Notes: generated by a model from the letters alone, not told the origin. Positions 1 through 9,204 are shown, counted from the stretch's first letter. The stretch: DNA of 13,773 nt from Promethearchaeum sp. (GCA_030611625.1 JAUWPK010000038.1:1-13773); one strand, 5' to 3'. Translations and numbers: made by a program.

Positions 1-4
1 AGTC

Positions 5-427
5 ATGTTAAAAACAAAAAACATTGCCTTTTCTCTAAATTCATTAGAAATAGAAATGAAAAGTCAGAAAAAAACACTTTTTGGAGGGATTATATTCTGC
101 TCTATTGAGTCTAAGGATTTTTCACAAAATTTACTTGAAGAAATCCACACTTATAATTCAAACGGTTTAAAATTTATGTATAAACTAGAATCTAAAGGAT
201 ATATGGAGAATAAAACCCGGGGTCTTTCAGATTTCTCATTTCTAGATCCAATAATTAAACTAGAAAAAGAAGAAATGCACACGAATTTTTCTCTTAAAAC
301 TTCTAATTTTTCATCTAAAGGAGTCATAGAAACAACAATATACTCGGAAAACCCACTAATTATAGGATCTTTGTGGGCAGAAAAAGATGATTTTCTAAAT
401 ATAATCAAGAATAATATTTCTATGTAA
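5..427 (+). CDS. Hypothetical protein, 140 aa, possibly 5'-truncated
   Basis: I do not recognise this protein. It is a 140-residue soluble-looking product with no signal peptide, membrane segment or cysteine motif. The second half (about residues 90-135) alternates polar and hydrophobic residues as in beta strands, then ends in a short helix. The ATG at 5 is the first Met in frame, but no in-frame stop lies between it and the window edge, so the true start may be further upstream. It lies 54 bases before the AbrB-PhoU gene on the same strand. The C-terminal pattern (strand, then a helix beginning ENPLIIGSLW) faintly recalls the small KEOPS subunit Pcc1, but the match is too weak to assign. 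Its reality as a gene rests on length and codon usage typical of the neighbours. Confidence 0.55.
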   Translation: MLKTKNIAFSLNSLEIEMKSQKKTLFGGIIFCSIESKDFSQNLLEEIHTYNSNGLKFMYKLESKGYMENKTRGLSDFSFLDPIIKLEKEEMHTNFSLKTSNFSSKGVIETTIYSENPLIIGSLWAEKDDFLNIIKNNISM

Positions 428-462
428 CAAATGAAATAAATTAGAATATTTTTTAAGAATAA

Positions 463-472
463 AGTATATACT
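463..472. promoter_or_regulatory. 10-bp perfect palindrome upstream of the AbrB-PhoU gene
   Basis: The sequence agtatatact is a perfect palindrome ending 9 bases before the ATG at 482, in the 54-base gap after the first gene. AbrB-type proteins bind AT-rich symmetric sites, so an autoregulatory operator is possible. In sequence this AT-rich a 10-bp palindrome also arises by chance. Confidence 0.25.
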
Positions 473-481
473 ATTTTGAAA

Positions 482-1600
482 ATGGAAATTCATAAAAGAA
501 GAATTCAATCATTTGCTAAATATAGCTATGCAATAACTCTTCCCGTCCACTGGATAAAGAAGAATCATTTAATTCGAGAAAAATTATCACCCAAATCTGA
601 TAAAGATTTAGAAAACGGTCCTACAGTAAATATTTATGAAAATCCAGATGGTTCTTTATCAATATATCCATCAAAAGCAAATGAGCAAGAGAAAAGAAGA
701 GAATTTACAATTGAATTGGATGAATATTTAAAGCAGAACCCTAATTTTGTTAAAGATAAAGCCATTCAAATGATTTTAATCTCCTATTATATGAATGGGG
801 CAACAAGATTAGAAATTTTAAGCCAAAAACATATCCAAAGAGAATTTATAGATCAAATAGAAGATATACTGACCAGATTGCTATTAAATTGGAATTTGAA
901 TAGAGAATCCAATTACAAATTATATATTGAAAATGCACTAACTGAATCACCTGAAAATATAATCGAAGAAAGAATTCCACAGTACCTAAAAGAATCTTTT
1001 AGTAAATTATTGTGGATGATAGATGATATTCTTACTGCAATAAAGGAAAAAAATTACCAGAATCTCTCTAAAATTAAAGAGTTAGATATGAAAATTGATA
1101 GATACTACTTCTTTATTGTCAGACAAATTCGAACTATCTTCGACAATGCTCAAATTTCAAAACCTCTGCATTTTAATCATAAAAAATTAGTTGATTTAAG
1201 GCTCTTAGCTAAATTTATTGAAGACGTTGGAGATAATCTAAAAAATGTCGCTGATATAATGATTGATTTACATAAATTTATCCAAGATATTGAAATGAAT
1301 GAGTATTTGATAAATTATTTTACAACTTTGCAAAAAATCTACGAAGAATTGCAGAAACAACTTAAGAAAAACGTCGAAAAACGTGAATCTTCCATAGGTA
1401 TGAATCCAGAGATAATGAAAATAATACAAAGTTCAAGGAAAATTGGGAATAGTCTGGAACAAGATTGGAATAAGGTAGCTTCTAGAGTAAAAATCTCTGA
1501 TGAATATTCTTTTATAGAATATTATGATGGTGCAAGACTTATTCAGAACCTAGTCGAAATTTTCACAAAAATCTTTGATTTTACAAATCTATTTTTCTAA
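482..1600 (+). CDS. AbrB-PhoU domain phosphate-signalling regulator
   Basis: This is an archaeal PhoU-type regulator with a SpoVT/AbrB swapped-hairpin DNA-binding domain at the N terminus (about residues 1-70; the start HKRRIQSFAKYSYAITLPV is the typical AbrB strand pattern). Two PhoU-like helical repeats follow. The first contains the ELDMKIDRYYFFIVRQIR stretch and the second the DLRLLAKFIEDVGDNLKNVA stretch, matching the PhoU motifs in which acidic side chains bind metal. Family members are thought to link phosphate status to transcription. No pst transporter gene lies nearby, so the target here is unknown. A TTG at 476 would add two residues. I chose the ATG at 482 because it is the stronger codon and sits a leaderless distance after an AT-rich stretch at about 450-460. 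Domain assignment is confident; the specific phosphate role is inferred from the family. Confidence 0.85.
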   Translation: MEIHKRRIQSFAKYSYAITLPVHWIKKNHLIREKLSPKSDKDLENGPTVNIYENPDGSLSIYPSKANEQEKRREFTIELDEYLKQNPNFVKDKAIQMILISYYMNGATRLEILSQKHIQREFIDQIEDILTRLLLNWNLNRESNYKLYIENALTESPENIIEERIPQYLKESFSKLLWMIDDILTAIKEKNYQNLSKIKELDMKIDRYYFFIVRQIRTIFDNAQISKPLHFNHKKLVDLRLLAKFIEDVGDNLKNVADIMIDLHKFIQDIEMNEYLINYFTTLQKIYEELQKQLKKNVEKRESSIGMNPEIMKIIQSSRKIGNSLEQDWNKVASRVKISDEYSFIEYYDGARLIQNLVEIFTKIFDFTNLFF

Positions 1601-1672
1601 ATTGTTTAACTTTTAAAATACCTAATTAAAATAACCAAATTTCTTTTTTACGATATTTTACTTTACTTCTTA

Positions 1673-3746
1673 ATGAAATTTTTCAAATTACTGGAACCTT
1701 TTAAAATTGGAAATTTACAATTAAGAAATCGAACTGTTATGCCGGCAATGCATCTAGGTGCAGCAGAAAATGGTTATGTAACTGAACAATTAATCGAATT
1801 TTATCTAACACGTGCTACAGCTCGAGTAGGATTAATAATTATTGGAGGTATTGGGGTTTCCAAACGAGGAACAGGGGGGCCTACAATGGTTTCACTATCC
1901 GATGATAAATTTATTCCAGGAATGCGAAAATTAGTTGAAGCAATCCACAATGAAGGTGCAAAAGTTATCGCACAACTTTATCATGCAGGGGGATATGCAT
2001 TTAGTAAATTAATTGGAGAACAATCAATTTCATCCTCGGCAGTCTATTCTCGTTTTTACTCATGAGACTCCTCGTGCATTAGAGACCTCAGAAATTCAAG
2101 ATGTTCAAGATCGAATAATTCAATCGGCTATACGAGCGGAAAAAGCGGGATTTGATGGTATTGAAATCTTAAGCAGTGCTGGTTATTTAATCGATCAATT
2201 TTTAAGTCCTTTAAAAAATAAGAGAACCGATCGCTATGGTGGGAAAACTTTAGAAGAGAGAATGACATTTCCTTTAGAATTAATCCGTAAATTAAAGAAA
2301 AACCTAGGAAATAAAATGATTATTGGTTGTCGTTTTTCTGGTGATGATTTTGTTCCGGGCAGTAACACATATAAGGAAAAAAAGAAGGTTGCTATCGCGT
2401 ATGAAAAAGAAGGTATGCAATATTTTAATGTTACAGGCGGATGGCATGAAACCCGTGTACCTCAAATTCCTATGGACACTCCCAGATCAGCATTTGCATA
2501 TTTAGCGAAAGAAATTAAATCTGTTGTAAAAGCCCCAGTATTTGCAAGTAATCGGATAAATAATCCAGAATTAGCAGAGAATTTATTACAAGATTTCTAT
2601 TGTGATGCAATATGTTTTGGGAGAGCTTTAATTGCAGATCCGAATTTTGTGTTAAAAATTGATCAAAATAAAATTGGAGAAATAAGAACTTGTGTTGGAT
2701 GTAACCAGGGCTGTTTCGATTCTGTTTTCAAAATGCAATTTGTAAGATGCGCGATTAATCCCTTAGCTGGATATGAACTAAAATATAAAAAACCAAAAAG
2801 GGCAGATTTTCAAAAAAAAGTTTTAATTGTTGGAGGAGGACCTGCAGGAATGGAAGCTGCCTTAACAGCTACAAAATTGGGGCATAAAGTGACTCTTTAT
2901 GAAAAAAATAATGAATTAGGAGGACAAATTAAAGTAAGTAGCGTTCCACAAGGACGGGAAGAATTAGATAATATTATTGATTACTACCAAAATCAGTTTA
3001 AACTATTAGAAATTTCATATAAAACAGGTATTAATGTTATTCCCGAGCTCATTTTAAAAGAAAATCCAGATATTATCTTTTTTGCTACAGGAGTTCATTT
3101 TAAAATCCCAAAAATCGAAGGTATTGATGGATCCCTTAATTGTAATATCTGTTTTGCAGATGAAGCATTAGCAGGAAATAGTTTAATTGGCAAAAAAGTA
3201 GTTGTAATTGGCGCCTCAGCAACAGGAGTCGAAACTGCATTATGGGCTGCAAAAAAAGGGGCAATGAGTCCAGAAGTCGCTCGATTCTTGGCTTTTTATA
3301 AAGGATTAACAATTGAAAATGCAATGAAACGAACATATCAAGGAGATCGAGAGGTGTATATTTTAGAATATCTTCCCAAAATCGGAACCAGTATTGGAAA
3401 ATCAACAAAATGGGTATTTTTGGATGAACTTAATATGTTAAATGTAAATGTCATTACCAATATCGAGGTTACAAAGTTTGCAAATAAAACTGTTTATTTT
3501 AAAAGTCGATCTGAAGAAAATGGTGATGAAGATATTGTTGAAAATGTAGATACTTTCATTTTAGCAACAGGTGTCACATCTAACCGCGATCTAGCAAATT
3601 CTTTCGAAAATTTAATGAAACAGAAATCCATTAATAATAAAATTCCCAAAATGAAATTTATTGGCGATTCTCGAAAAGTTGGGACAATATTGGAGGCAGT
3701 TAGGGACGGGTTTAAAGCTGCGTTTAAATTGGGAAAAGTCCAATAA
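1673..3746 (+). CDS. fadH: 2,4-dienoyl-CoA reductase / 2-enoate reductase (FadH type), frameshifted
   Basis: An NAD(P)H-dependent FMN/FAD/4Fe-4S flavoenzyme that reduces conjugated double bonds in acyl-CoAs or enoates. The reading frame is broken: the first part stops at 2065 (TGA), and the rest continues in the +1 frame to the TAA at 3746. Removing one T from the T5 run at 2053-2057 joins them as SRF-THETPRAL, as in the family, and gives about 690 residues (E. coli FadH is 672). In the repaired numbering an OYE-type TIM barrel covers residues 1-340, with Tyr171 (GYLIDQF) and His258 (GGWHETR) at the catalytic positions. The 4Fe-4S cysteines are C340, C343, C347 and C359. An FAD GGGPAG motif lies at 387-392 and a second Rossmann motif GASATG at 513-518. 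The usual HxGR near the flavin reads HAGG. As read, it is either a fresh pseudogene or a sequence error. The natural substrate (dienoyl-CoA or another enoate) is not determined. Confidence 0.85.
2053..2057 (+). other. Frameshift site: one extra T in a T5 run
   Basis: Read in the upstream frame this is cgt ttt tac tca tga, which stops. With four Ts it becomes cgt ttt act cat gag act cct, which restores the conserved RF-T-ETPR segment of the family. The tga is two codons past the slip and there is no pause-codon or shifty-stop arrangement, so programmed frameshifting is unlikely. Confidence 0.8.
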
Positions 3747-3778
3747 CATTTTTTAGTTCATAAAATATTATTAGATTA

Positions 3779-4705
3779 ATGGCGAAATCTTCGGTAAATC
3801 ACTTTTTTCAAAAAATTTTTAATTCGTTAGAAGAATGTGTTGTTGTTAACCTTCAGATATCGCATTTACCAACAAAAATTCAAGACTATATTAAAGAAAT
3901 AGTCGGAACTACTGAGGCTCTTCTGGGAAAAAATTCAATTAACGCAGTATTACTTTTTGGATCGGCATCTAATTCATTAGATCAATTTAGTAAAATTTCA
4001 GATGTTGATTTAATGGTTATAGTAAAAAATTCAATTTCAAATCGCAGAATCAAAGAAATTAAACCGATTTTAACAGGGATTGTTATAAAACATAGATATC
4101 GTAACTATAGTAAAAATTGGCATGCGAAAATACTTCAAATAGTGGAGAAAAGTACCGGAATGTTCTGTTCTTTTTTTATCTCAACTGAAGCAAATTTTAA
4201 AGACTCTAAATTTACTAAAATTTTCTCAACAAATACAATATTAACTAATTTATTAGCACCTCATAAAATTGTTCTTGATTCAATGAGAGCGGGAACTTCA
4301 GTTTTATATAATGCAAATACAGAAATTATTAAACTCGAACCTATCTATAAATCTTATCCAATCACGCAAATATTAAAATCACTATTATTAAATTTATTGA
4401 TGTCCTTAGGAACACTTTTTATTTTAATCCTTAATAAGAATTATGTAAAATATATACTTGAATCTATAAAATGGAGTATTAGGAGTTGCGATTTTTATTT
4501 GAATCAAGAAATAAACCCCTTATCAGAAATTGTAAGAAACTATACAAAACTTGGAATTGAAGGAGATTTTCTTCAAAAATTTTTAGATTTACGAAAAAAA
4601 CCTACACAGGATCTGTTTTTTTGTTTAAAAGTTCCATATAATATTATCAAAATTCATCTTATAACTTTAAAATTTAAAAAAAAAAATTATATCATATTTT
4701 TCTGA
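3779..4705 (+). CDS. Nucleotidyltransferase-fold protein (polymerase beta superfamily)
   Basis: Residues about 50-85 carry the signature of the polymerase-beta nucleotidyltransferase superfamily: LLFGSAS (Gly61-Ser62) followed by SDVDLMVIV with Asp75 and Asp77, the pair that would hold two metal ions and the NTP. A third catalytic acid on the next core strand could not be picked out with certainty. The remainder is a helical domain with a strongly hydrophobic stretch at about 198-219, which could be a buried helix or a membrane segment. The family transfers nucleotides to proteins, RNA or small molecules; nothing here tells which. It starts 32 bases after the reductase gene. Its last 19 bases overlap the end of the convergent ABC ATPase gene, and an A11 run (4676-4686) encodes part of its tail, so the final eight or so residues are vulnerable to indel error. 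Confidence 0.7.
   Translation: MAKSSVNHFFQKIFNSLEECVVVNLQISHLPTKIQDYIKEIVGTTEALLGKNSINAVLLFGSASNSLDQFSKISDVDLMVIVKNSISNRRIKEIKPILTGIVIKHRYRNYSKNWHAKILQIVEKSTGMFCSFFISTEANFKDSKFTKIFSTNTILTNLLAPHKIVLDSMRAGTSVLYNANTEIIKLEPIYKSYPITQILKSLLLNLLMSLGTLFILILNKNYVKYILESIKWSIRSCDFYLNQEINPLSEIVRNYTKLGIEGDFLQKFLDLRKKPTQDLFFCLKVPYNIIKIHLITLKFKKKNYIIFF
4676..4686 (-). terminator. T11 tract just after the ABC ATPase stop
   Basis: On the minus strand an uninterrupted run of 11 Ts begins immediately after the ATPase TAA (4689-4687). Archaeal RNA polymerase terminates at such U-rich stretches without needing a hairpin. The same bases encode lysines in the opposing nucleotidyltransferase gene. Confidence 0.5.
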
Positions 4706-5805
4706 ACATCAAATAAGCTAATGGTTTTATAACTCAATTGAAAGCAATCTTGACAGAATACTGATGCTCTGGTTATCAACTGTCCGTTTTTAAGTTTGAA
4801 ATTGCCTTCATCTTGATCAAATTTCTTAATTATATTAAGCGACTTGCAATTTGGGCAATTCTTTAAATTTTTATATTCACTAAATCGTATCTTAGGGTCT
4901 AAAATATTCTCAACTTGATCCTTATCTTTCTTATATTGGATTATTTTATCCAATTCTTCGAGTCCTTCGTCATTGGTTGAATTTAATCCAGATTTATCTG
5001 TATGTAACTTCCCTAACTCACGAATAATTTGACCATCCTTAATGATTAATGTTCTATCCGCAATTTTTCTTAAGTTTGGATTGTGAGTGACGATTACAAC
5101 AGATTTATTTGGATTTTTTCTAATAAATTCTTTAAAAATTTTCATAACATTTTCTGAACTGATAGAATCAATATTTCCTGAAGGCTCATCTGCGAGAATC
5201 ACAGTTGGGTTATTTGCAAACGCCATAGCAATCGCAATTTTTTGCTTTTCACCACCAGATAAGGTGAAAGGTCTGTGGTGCGCTCTATCTTCAAGGTCAA
5301 TTTCACTGATAAGTTGTTTTACTCGTTCCTTTTTGAATTTTAAATCCTTACCAGCAATAGTCATGGGTAACTCGATATTTCCTTCTGCAGTTAAGCTTGG
5401 AATTAAGTTGAAAAATTGAAATACAATTCCAATTTCATTTTGAAGGATTTTTTGAACTCCTTGATCGTTCATTCGGGTTATATCATATCCTCTAATGAAT
5501 ATATGACCTGCACTGGTTCGATCCATACCAGAAATAACATTTAGGAGGGTTGTCTTCCCGGAACCACTAGGTCCCATAATCACTACGATCTCCCCCGCAT
5601 AAATATCCAAACTAACATCTTTCAACGCAATTACTTCCAAATTTGCTTGTCTGAAAATTTTATATACGTTTTGACATCGAATATTAACAACTCTTTGTTG
5701 ATTATTCATTAAACTATCTGAAGGGGTTTCAAAATTTTCAGATGTTTCATTTAATTCCGACATTTCATCCTTACTTTTAATTTCATTATCATTCATATCT
5801 ATCAC
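4687..5805 (-). CDS. ABC transporter ATPase (MacB/LolD type) with C-terminal zinc ribbon
   Basis: ATP-hydrolysing subunit that powers the FtsX-type permease encoded just upstream. From residue 40 the domain shows Walker A GPSGSGKT (78-85), Q-loop Gln130, the signature LSGGE (182-186), Walker B VILADEP (202-208, catalytic Glu207) and H-loop His241, in the order and spacing of the MacB/LolD/FtsE group. Before it is a 35-residue acidic, Ser/Asn-rich leader. After it, a charged linker (about 262-312) leads to CPNC (317-320) and CQDC (351-354), a four-cysteine zinc ribbon not found in standard LolD or FtsE. At 372 residues it is well over the usual 220-250. The gap to the permease stop is 5 bases, so the two are cotranscribed. 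The start is GTG at 5805; an ATG at 5796 (Met4) is an equally plausible start. Confidence 0.9.
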   Translation of the reverse strand: MIDMNDNEIKSKDEMSELNETSENFETPSDSLMNNQQRVVNIRCQNVYKIFRQANLEVIALKDVSLDIYAGEIVVIMGPSGSGKTTLLNVISGMDRTSAGHIFIRGYDITRMNDQGVQKILQNEIGIVFQFFNLIPSLTAEGNIELPMTIAGKDLKFKKERVKQLISEIDLEDRAHHRPFTLSGGEKQKIAIAMAFANNPTVILADEPSGNIDSISSENVMKIFKEFIRKNPNKSVVIVTHNPNLRKIADRTLIIKDGQIIRELGKLHTDKSGLNSTNDEGLEELDKIIQYKKDKDQVENILDPKIRFSEYKNLKNCPNCKSLNIIKKFDQDEGNFKLKNGQLITRASVFCQDCFQLSYKTISLFDVQKNMI

Positions 5806-5810
5806 TTAAC

Positions 5811-8800
5811 CTAAAATTTATGGAAATACTCCGTTATGTTTTTTCGTGCTTCAAAATAATATGACACTAAATATATTACAAAGGAACTAGCAACTATTAT
5901 TCCTAATATTTCGACTAGCTCTAAAACATTAGCATATATTGGGAAAGAGATAATTCCTGATCCATAATTTATTGCAGTGGCCATTTTTATTAATGAGAAA
6001 GATGTAATTAAACCACTTAGCAATCCTGTCATAATTCCAATGAGAAATATTATATATATTTGTGATAAGATCAATTTCAACAAATTAATACGACCAAAAC
6101 CACGTGCCAATAATACACCATTGAAATATTTATTTTCTCTTTGAAAAGAAAGTATTAAAATTGCCAATCCAAAAGCCAATAACACACCAATAACTACGAA
6201 TTCCAAGTAGATTATTCCGTATACTCCACTTTCACTAAGATCCATCTTATAATTTAAATCATTCCAATTTTGGTCATAAAATTCAATTCCGGTATATCCT
6301 ACATAACCACTTGAAGCATTGTTCAACATATCTGTTAGAACTGCAGGATCGTCTTCAATATCGGGATCAATATCAATCATCTGATGGATATTTGTTCCAT
6401 GAAGGAGATTTTTATCTTGGTTTACCGTGCTGATATCAACTATCATTTTTTCTTGATAGGACCCACCCCATTGATCAGATAGTAAATAAAATCCGGGCAT
6501 TACATTTGTTGCTACCATTATTTTCACATTAATTGTTTCATTTTGAAGAGCCATCGAACTAGAATTATAAAACCTATGGGTGAATCTATACGAATCACCA
6601 AGTTTTAAATTATTAATAATCAAAAAGTCACTGTTAACAATTACACCTGATCTGGTATTTGAAGAATTCTTATTGTATTTGATCAAATCTTCAATTTCTG
6701 AGATAAGATCCCCAGTAGGTAATTTTTTATTGTCCTCTTGAATAAGGTCTATATATTTTTCAAAATCAAAGTAATATCTATCGTTAAAATATTCATCCTC
6801 ATCAAAATTCAATTCACTGTAATATGTCATTACTTGATTGATTAATGTTTCATTATCTGAAGTTTTATATGATTTTAATTGAGATTCGAGCAATTCAATA
6901 TCATAAGTGCTTGTTATAGTCATATTAGTATTATCAAACTGTACTTTAACATCAGAACCCACGTATATGTTATCAACTATTACATCATAACGCGAAAATG
7001 AATTCAAAAACACATTAGTAAATACCAGGAGTGATGTAAAAATGCCAACTAAGAAGATTACAGTTTTATATTGTTTTCGTTTGACCATTTCAATACCACA
7101 TAAGTAACTTTTTCCTTTTAGAAAAACTGAAGATAAAGATTTTGAAATTCGCGCAAATCTACTAGGTTTTTCGACCACTAATATACGTATAATACCGACC
7201 ACGAACAGAACAGGCGAGATTATAATAAATATAAGAATGATTCCGAAAAACAATAATATAAAATCTGAAATGGAAATAAATATATCTGGAGCAGATGGTA
7301 AAGAACCTATAAGATATAAGAGATATAGCATAAAAGGAAATAGAGAGATAACAATAAGGGCAATTGAAAGTTTTGGGTTCTTTTTTTCTTTAATTTTGAT
7401 TGCATTTTCATATAAATCATGTTTTCTTCGTTTCCTTATTATATTTTTCTCTTTTAATTTTGAGAAAAAGGTTTTTAAACTTGAATCTTTTGTAGTTTCT
7501 AAGGATTTTTGCATATCGGAAGATTCCTCATAAAACGGTGTTTCCTCTATTGATATTTTCTTCCCTTCTACCGTATTAAAAAGTGATTTCTCATCGTATT
7601 CAACATCCATTGAATCCGATCCTAATAGCCCCAATAGTTTATGAGTCGGTAGTTTCCCGACATAAAGGATAGATGAAAAACTGGCAATAAAAGTAATCCC
7701 AATTCCAAAAACATATGTCAAAATTACCGTCCCCCAAGAAATAGTAGGAGTCAAAACTACTGTCGAATCATAACTCAAGAAAATTTGATCTAATAAAGAT
7801 CTAAATCCATAGAAAGTCCCAAAACCCGCAAATAATGCAATTGTTGATGAAGCAATACCATTAAAAAGCGCTTCTATGAAAAATTGATTTTTTAATAGAG
7901 AATTCGGAGCGCCTTTGCTTCGTAAGAGGAGAAATTCATCCAATCTAGACTTTGCATTTGTTTTAATTGCAAAAGAACCAATAAAAATTGCGAATATAAG
8001 AATTGGGACATTTAATATTTGTAATAAAATGCGTAATAAGTTTGTAACAAAATATAATTCACTTAAATGTGGAGATAGAAAATCCTGAAACCATGCACCA
8101 CCGCTAATTTCAACTTTTCTCCCGATTATTTGAGAATCTTTCGATATTGCACGAGAAAAAGAATTAAGATGGTTAAAATCAATATTATCTCGATTATAAC
8201 AAAAGCCCAAACCAGGGTATTTTTCCAAAGAAAAATAATCAAAATCTTCTGAATGGTTTAATTCCATCAAACGATTGTAATTATAAATTAATTCTTCAAC
8301 TGGATGAAAATCTTCAGGTTGAGAATAATTATAATAACAAAACACAAATTCTTCAGACCAATCTCCAAGATCATCATAATCTATGATTGTATTATTTTCT
8401 TCATAATATGTATAATCATGACTTAACCAATGATATGAAAATTCATAATATTGAAGTTTTGCTGCATAAATACCCACGACTTTGACATCAGATAATACCA
8501 TACTTGAATTGTATGTTTCAGAACCCCATGAATATTTCATATCAAGATTGGTTGTCTCGCCCAAGGTTAAATTCATTTTATAGGCAAATTCAATGGGAAT
8601 TAAAATTTCTTCCTCAGATTTAGGCATAGTTCCATTGATTATTGAAAAATATTGGTTGAAACGTTTTGATGTATAAAAATTTTCATCAAATAATGCAAGT
8701 TTAACAGGAATTCCTTCAACAATGTCATATCCATTAAAAGGTTGACCATTTAGTTGAGAATAATTCTTATAGAATGTCAATTCATATGAATTCAGAACAA

Positions 8801-9101
8801 AGTAGCGAAAATGAGATTCAATATCCATATTCTCCGAATTTTCAACTAAAGTTATTATAGAGCTATCGTAATCTTTAAAATAATCAGACACATTCTCTGA
8901 TTCATATTCATCGTAATAATTCACACTGAAATCAAGAACCTGTCTATAAGATTCGTTAACTAGGTTATCTTGATAAGCATCTATGTATAAACTGATACCG
9001 GTTACCATGCTAAGAGCTAGACTTAAACCTAAAATGATAAGAACGGAATTTTTTAGATTCTTGGTTCCTTGAGAAAAATAAAAAGATAAGCGATTGCCCA
9101 T
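5811..9101 (-). CDS. Large tandem FtsX/MacB-type ABC transporter permease
   Basis: Integral membrane partner of the ATPase that follows it. One transmembrane helix near the N terminus (17-41) is followed by a large extracytoplasmic domain (about 42-348) and three helices (349-380, 409-432, 453-482). A long charged cytoplasmic linker (485-575) and one to three helices (577-643) come next. A second unit then repeats the plan: helix 678-700, outer domain 701-957, helices 958-985, 1007-1035 and 1053-1082. The cytoplasmic coupling segment after each outer domain (SRLDEFLLLRSKGAPN; QRENKYFNGVLLARGFGR) matches the FtsX-family consensus. The two halves probably form the permease pair within one chain. 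MacB-like relatives move lipoproteins, peptides or drugs, or transmit force across the envelope; the substrate here is unknown. Fourteen of about fifteen N-x-S/T sequons fall in the predicted outer domains. Length is 1096 residues. Confidence 0.88.
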   Translation of the reverse strand: MGNRLSFYFSQGTKNLKNSVLIILGLSLALSMVTGISLYIDAYQDNLVNESYRQVLDFSVNYYDEYESENVSDYFKDYDSSIITLVENSENMDIESHFRYFVLNSYELTFYKNYSQLNGQPFNGYDIVEGIPVKLALFDENFYTSKRFNQYFSIINGTMPKSEEEILIPIEFAYKMNLTLGETTNLDMKYSWGSETYNSSMVLSDVKVVGIYAAKLQYYEFSYHWLSHDYTYYEENNTIIDYDDLGDWSEEFVFCYYNYSQPEDFHPVEELIYNYNRLMELNHSEDFDYFSLEKYPGLGFCYNRDNIDFNHLNSFSRAISKDSQIIGRKVEISGGAWFQDFLSPHLSELYFVTNLLRILLQILNVPILIFAIFIGSFAIKTNAKSRLDEFLLLRSKGAPNSLLKNQFFIEALFNGIASSTIALFAGFGTFYGFRSLLDQIFLSYDSTVVLTPTISWGTVILTYVFGIGITFIASFSSILYVGKLPTHKLLGLLGSDSMDVEYDEKSLFNTVEGKKISIEETPFYEESSDMQKSLETTKDSSLKTFFSKLKEKNIIRKRRKHDLYENAIKIKEKKNPKLSIALIVISLFPFMLYLLYLIGSLPSAPDIFISISDFILLFFGIILIFIIISPVLFVVGIIRILVVEKPSRFARISKSLSSVFLKGKSYLCGIEMVKRKQYKTVIFLVGIFTSLLVFTNVFLNSFSRYDVIVDNIYVGSDVKVQFDNTNMTITSTYDIELLESQLKSYKTSDNETLINQVMTYYSELNFDEDEYFNDRYYFDFEKYIDLIQEDNKKLPTGDLISEIEDLIKYNKNSSNTRSGVIVNSDFLIINNLKLGDSYRFTHRFYNSSSMALQNETINVKIMVATNVMPGFYLLSDQWGGSYQEKMIVDISTVNQDKNLLHGTNIHQMIDIDPDIEDDPAVLTDMLNNASSGYVGYTGIEFYDQNWNDLNYKMDLSESGVYGIIYLEFVVIGVLLAFGLAILILSFQRENKYFNGVLLARGFGRINLLKLILSQIYIIFLIGIMTGLLSGLITSFSLIKMATAINYGSGIISFPIYANVLELVEILGIIVASSFVIYLVSYYFEARKNITEYFHKF

Positions 9102-9171
9102 TATTCAACAAAATATTAATTCGAGCATTAAAAAATGTTGTTCATACAACTCTTTTCTATTTTTTACAGTT

Positions 9172-9192
9172 AAAAAAAGATTAGAACAATCT
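9172..9192 (-). terminator. Short hairpin plus T7 after the methyltransferase-like gene
   Basis: Read on the minus strand, agatt, a 5-base loop, then aatct is followed by a run of Ts (9178-9172 region), starting about 13 bases after the TAG at 9207-9205. The 5-bp stem is weak, but the T run alone would serve an archaeal polymerase. It would separate this gene from the ABC operon downstream. Confidence 0.4.
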
Positions 9193-9204
9193 AAAACAAA
9201 TTTT

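Noticed and set aside
5..427. Pcc1-like KEOPS subunit
   Set aside because: Only a loose strand-helix pattern near the C terminus matches; the protein is longer than Pcc1 and lacks a clear consensus.
2040..2070. Programmed ribosomal frameshift in the reductase gene
   Set aside because: The stop is two codons past the slip point and there is no slippery heptamer or shifty stop. An indel explains it better.
5087..5419. Open frame of 110 codons opposite the ABC ATPase
   Set aside because: It lies wholly antisense to conserved ATPase motifs and has no family features.
7237..7533. Open frame of 98 codons on the plus strand inside the permease gene
   Set aside because: It is antisense to a well-supported long gene, with a composition reflecting the complement of membrane helices.
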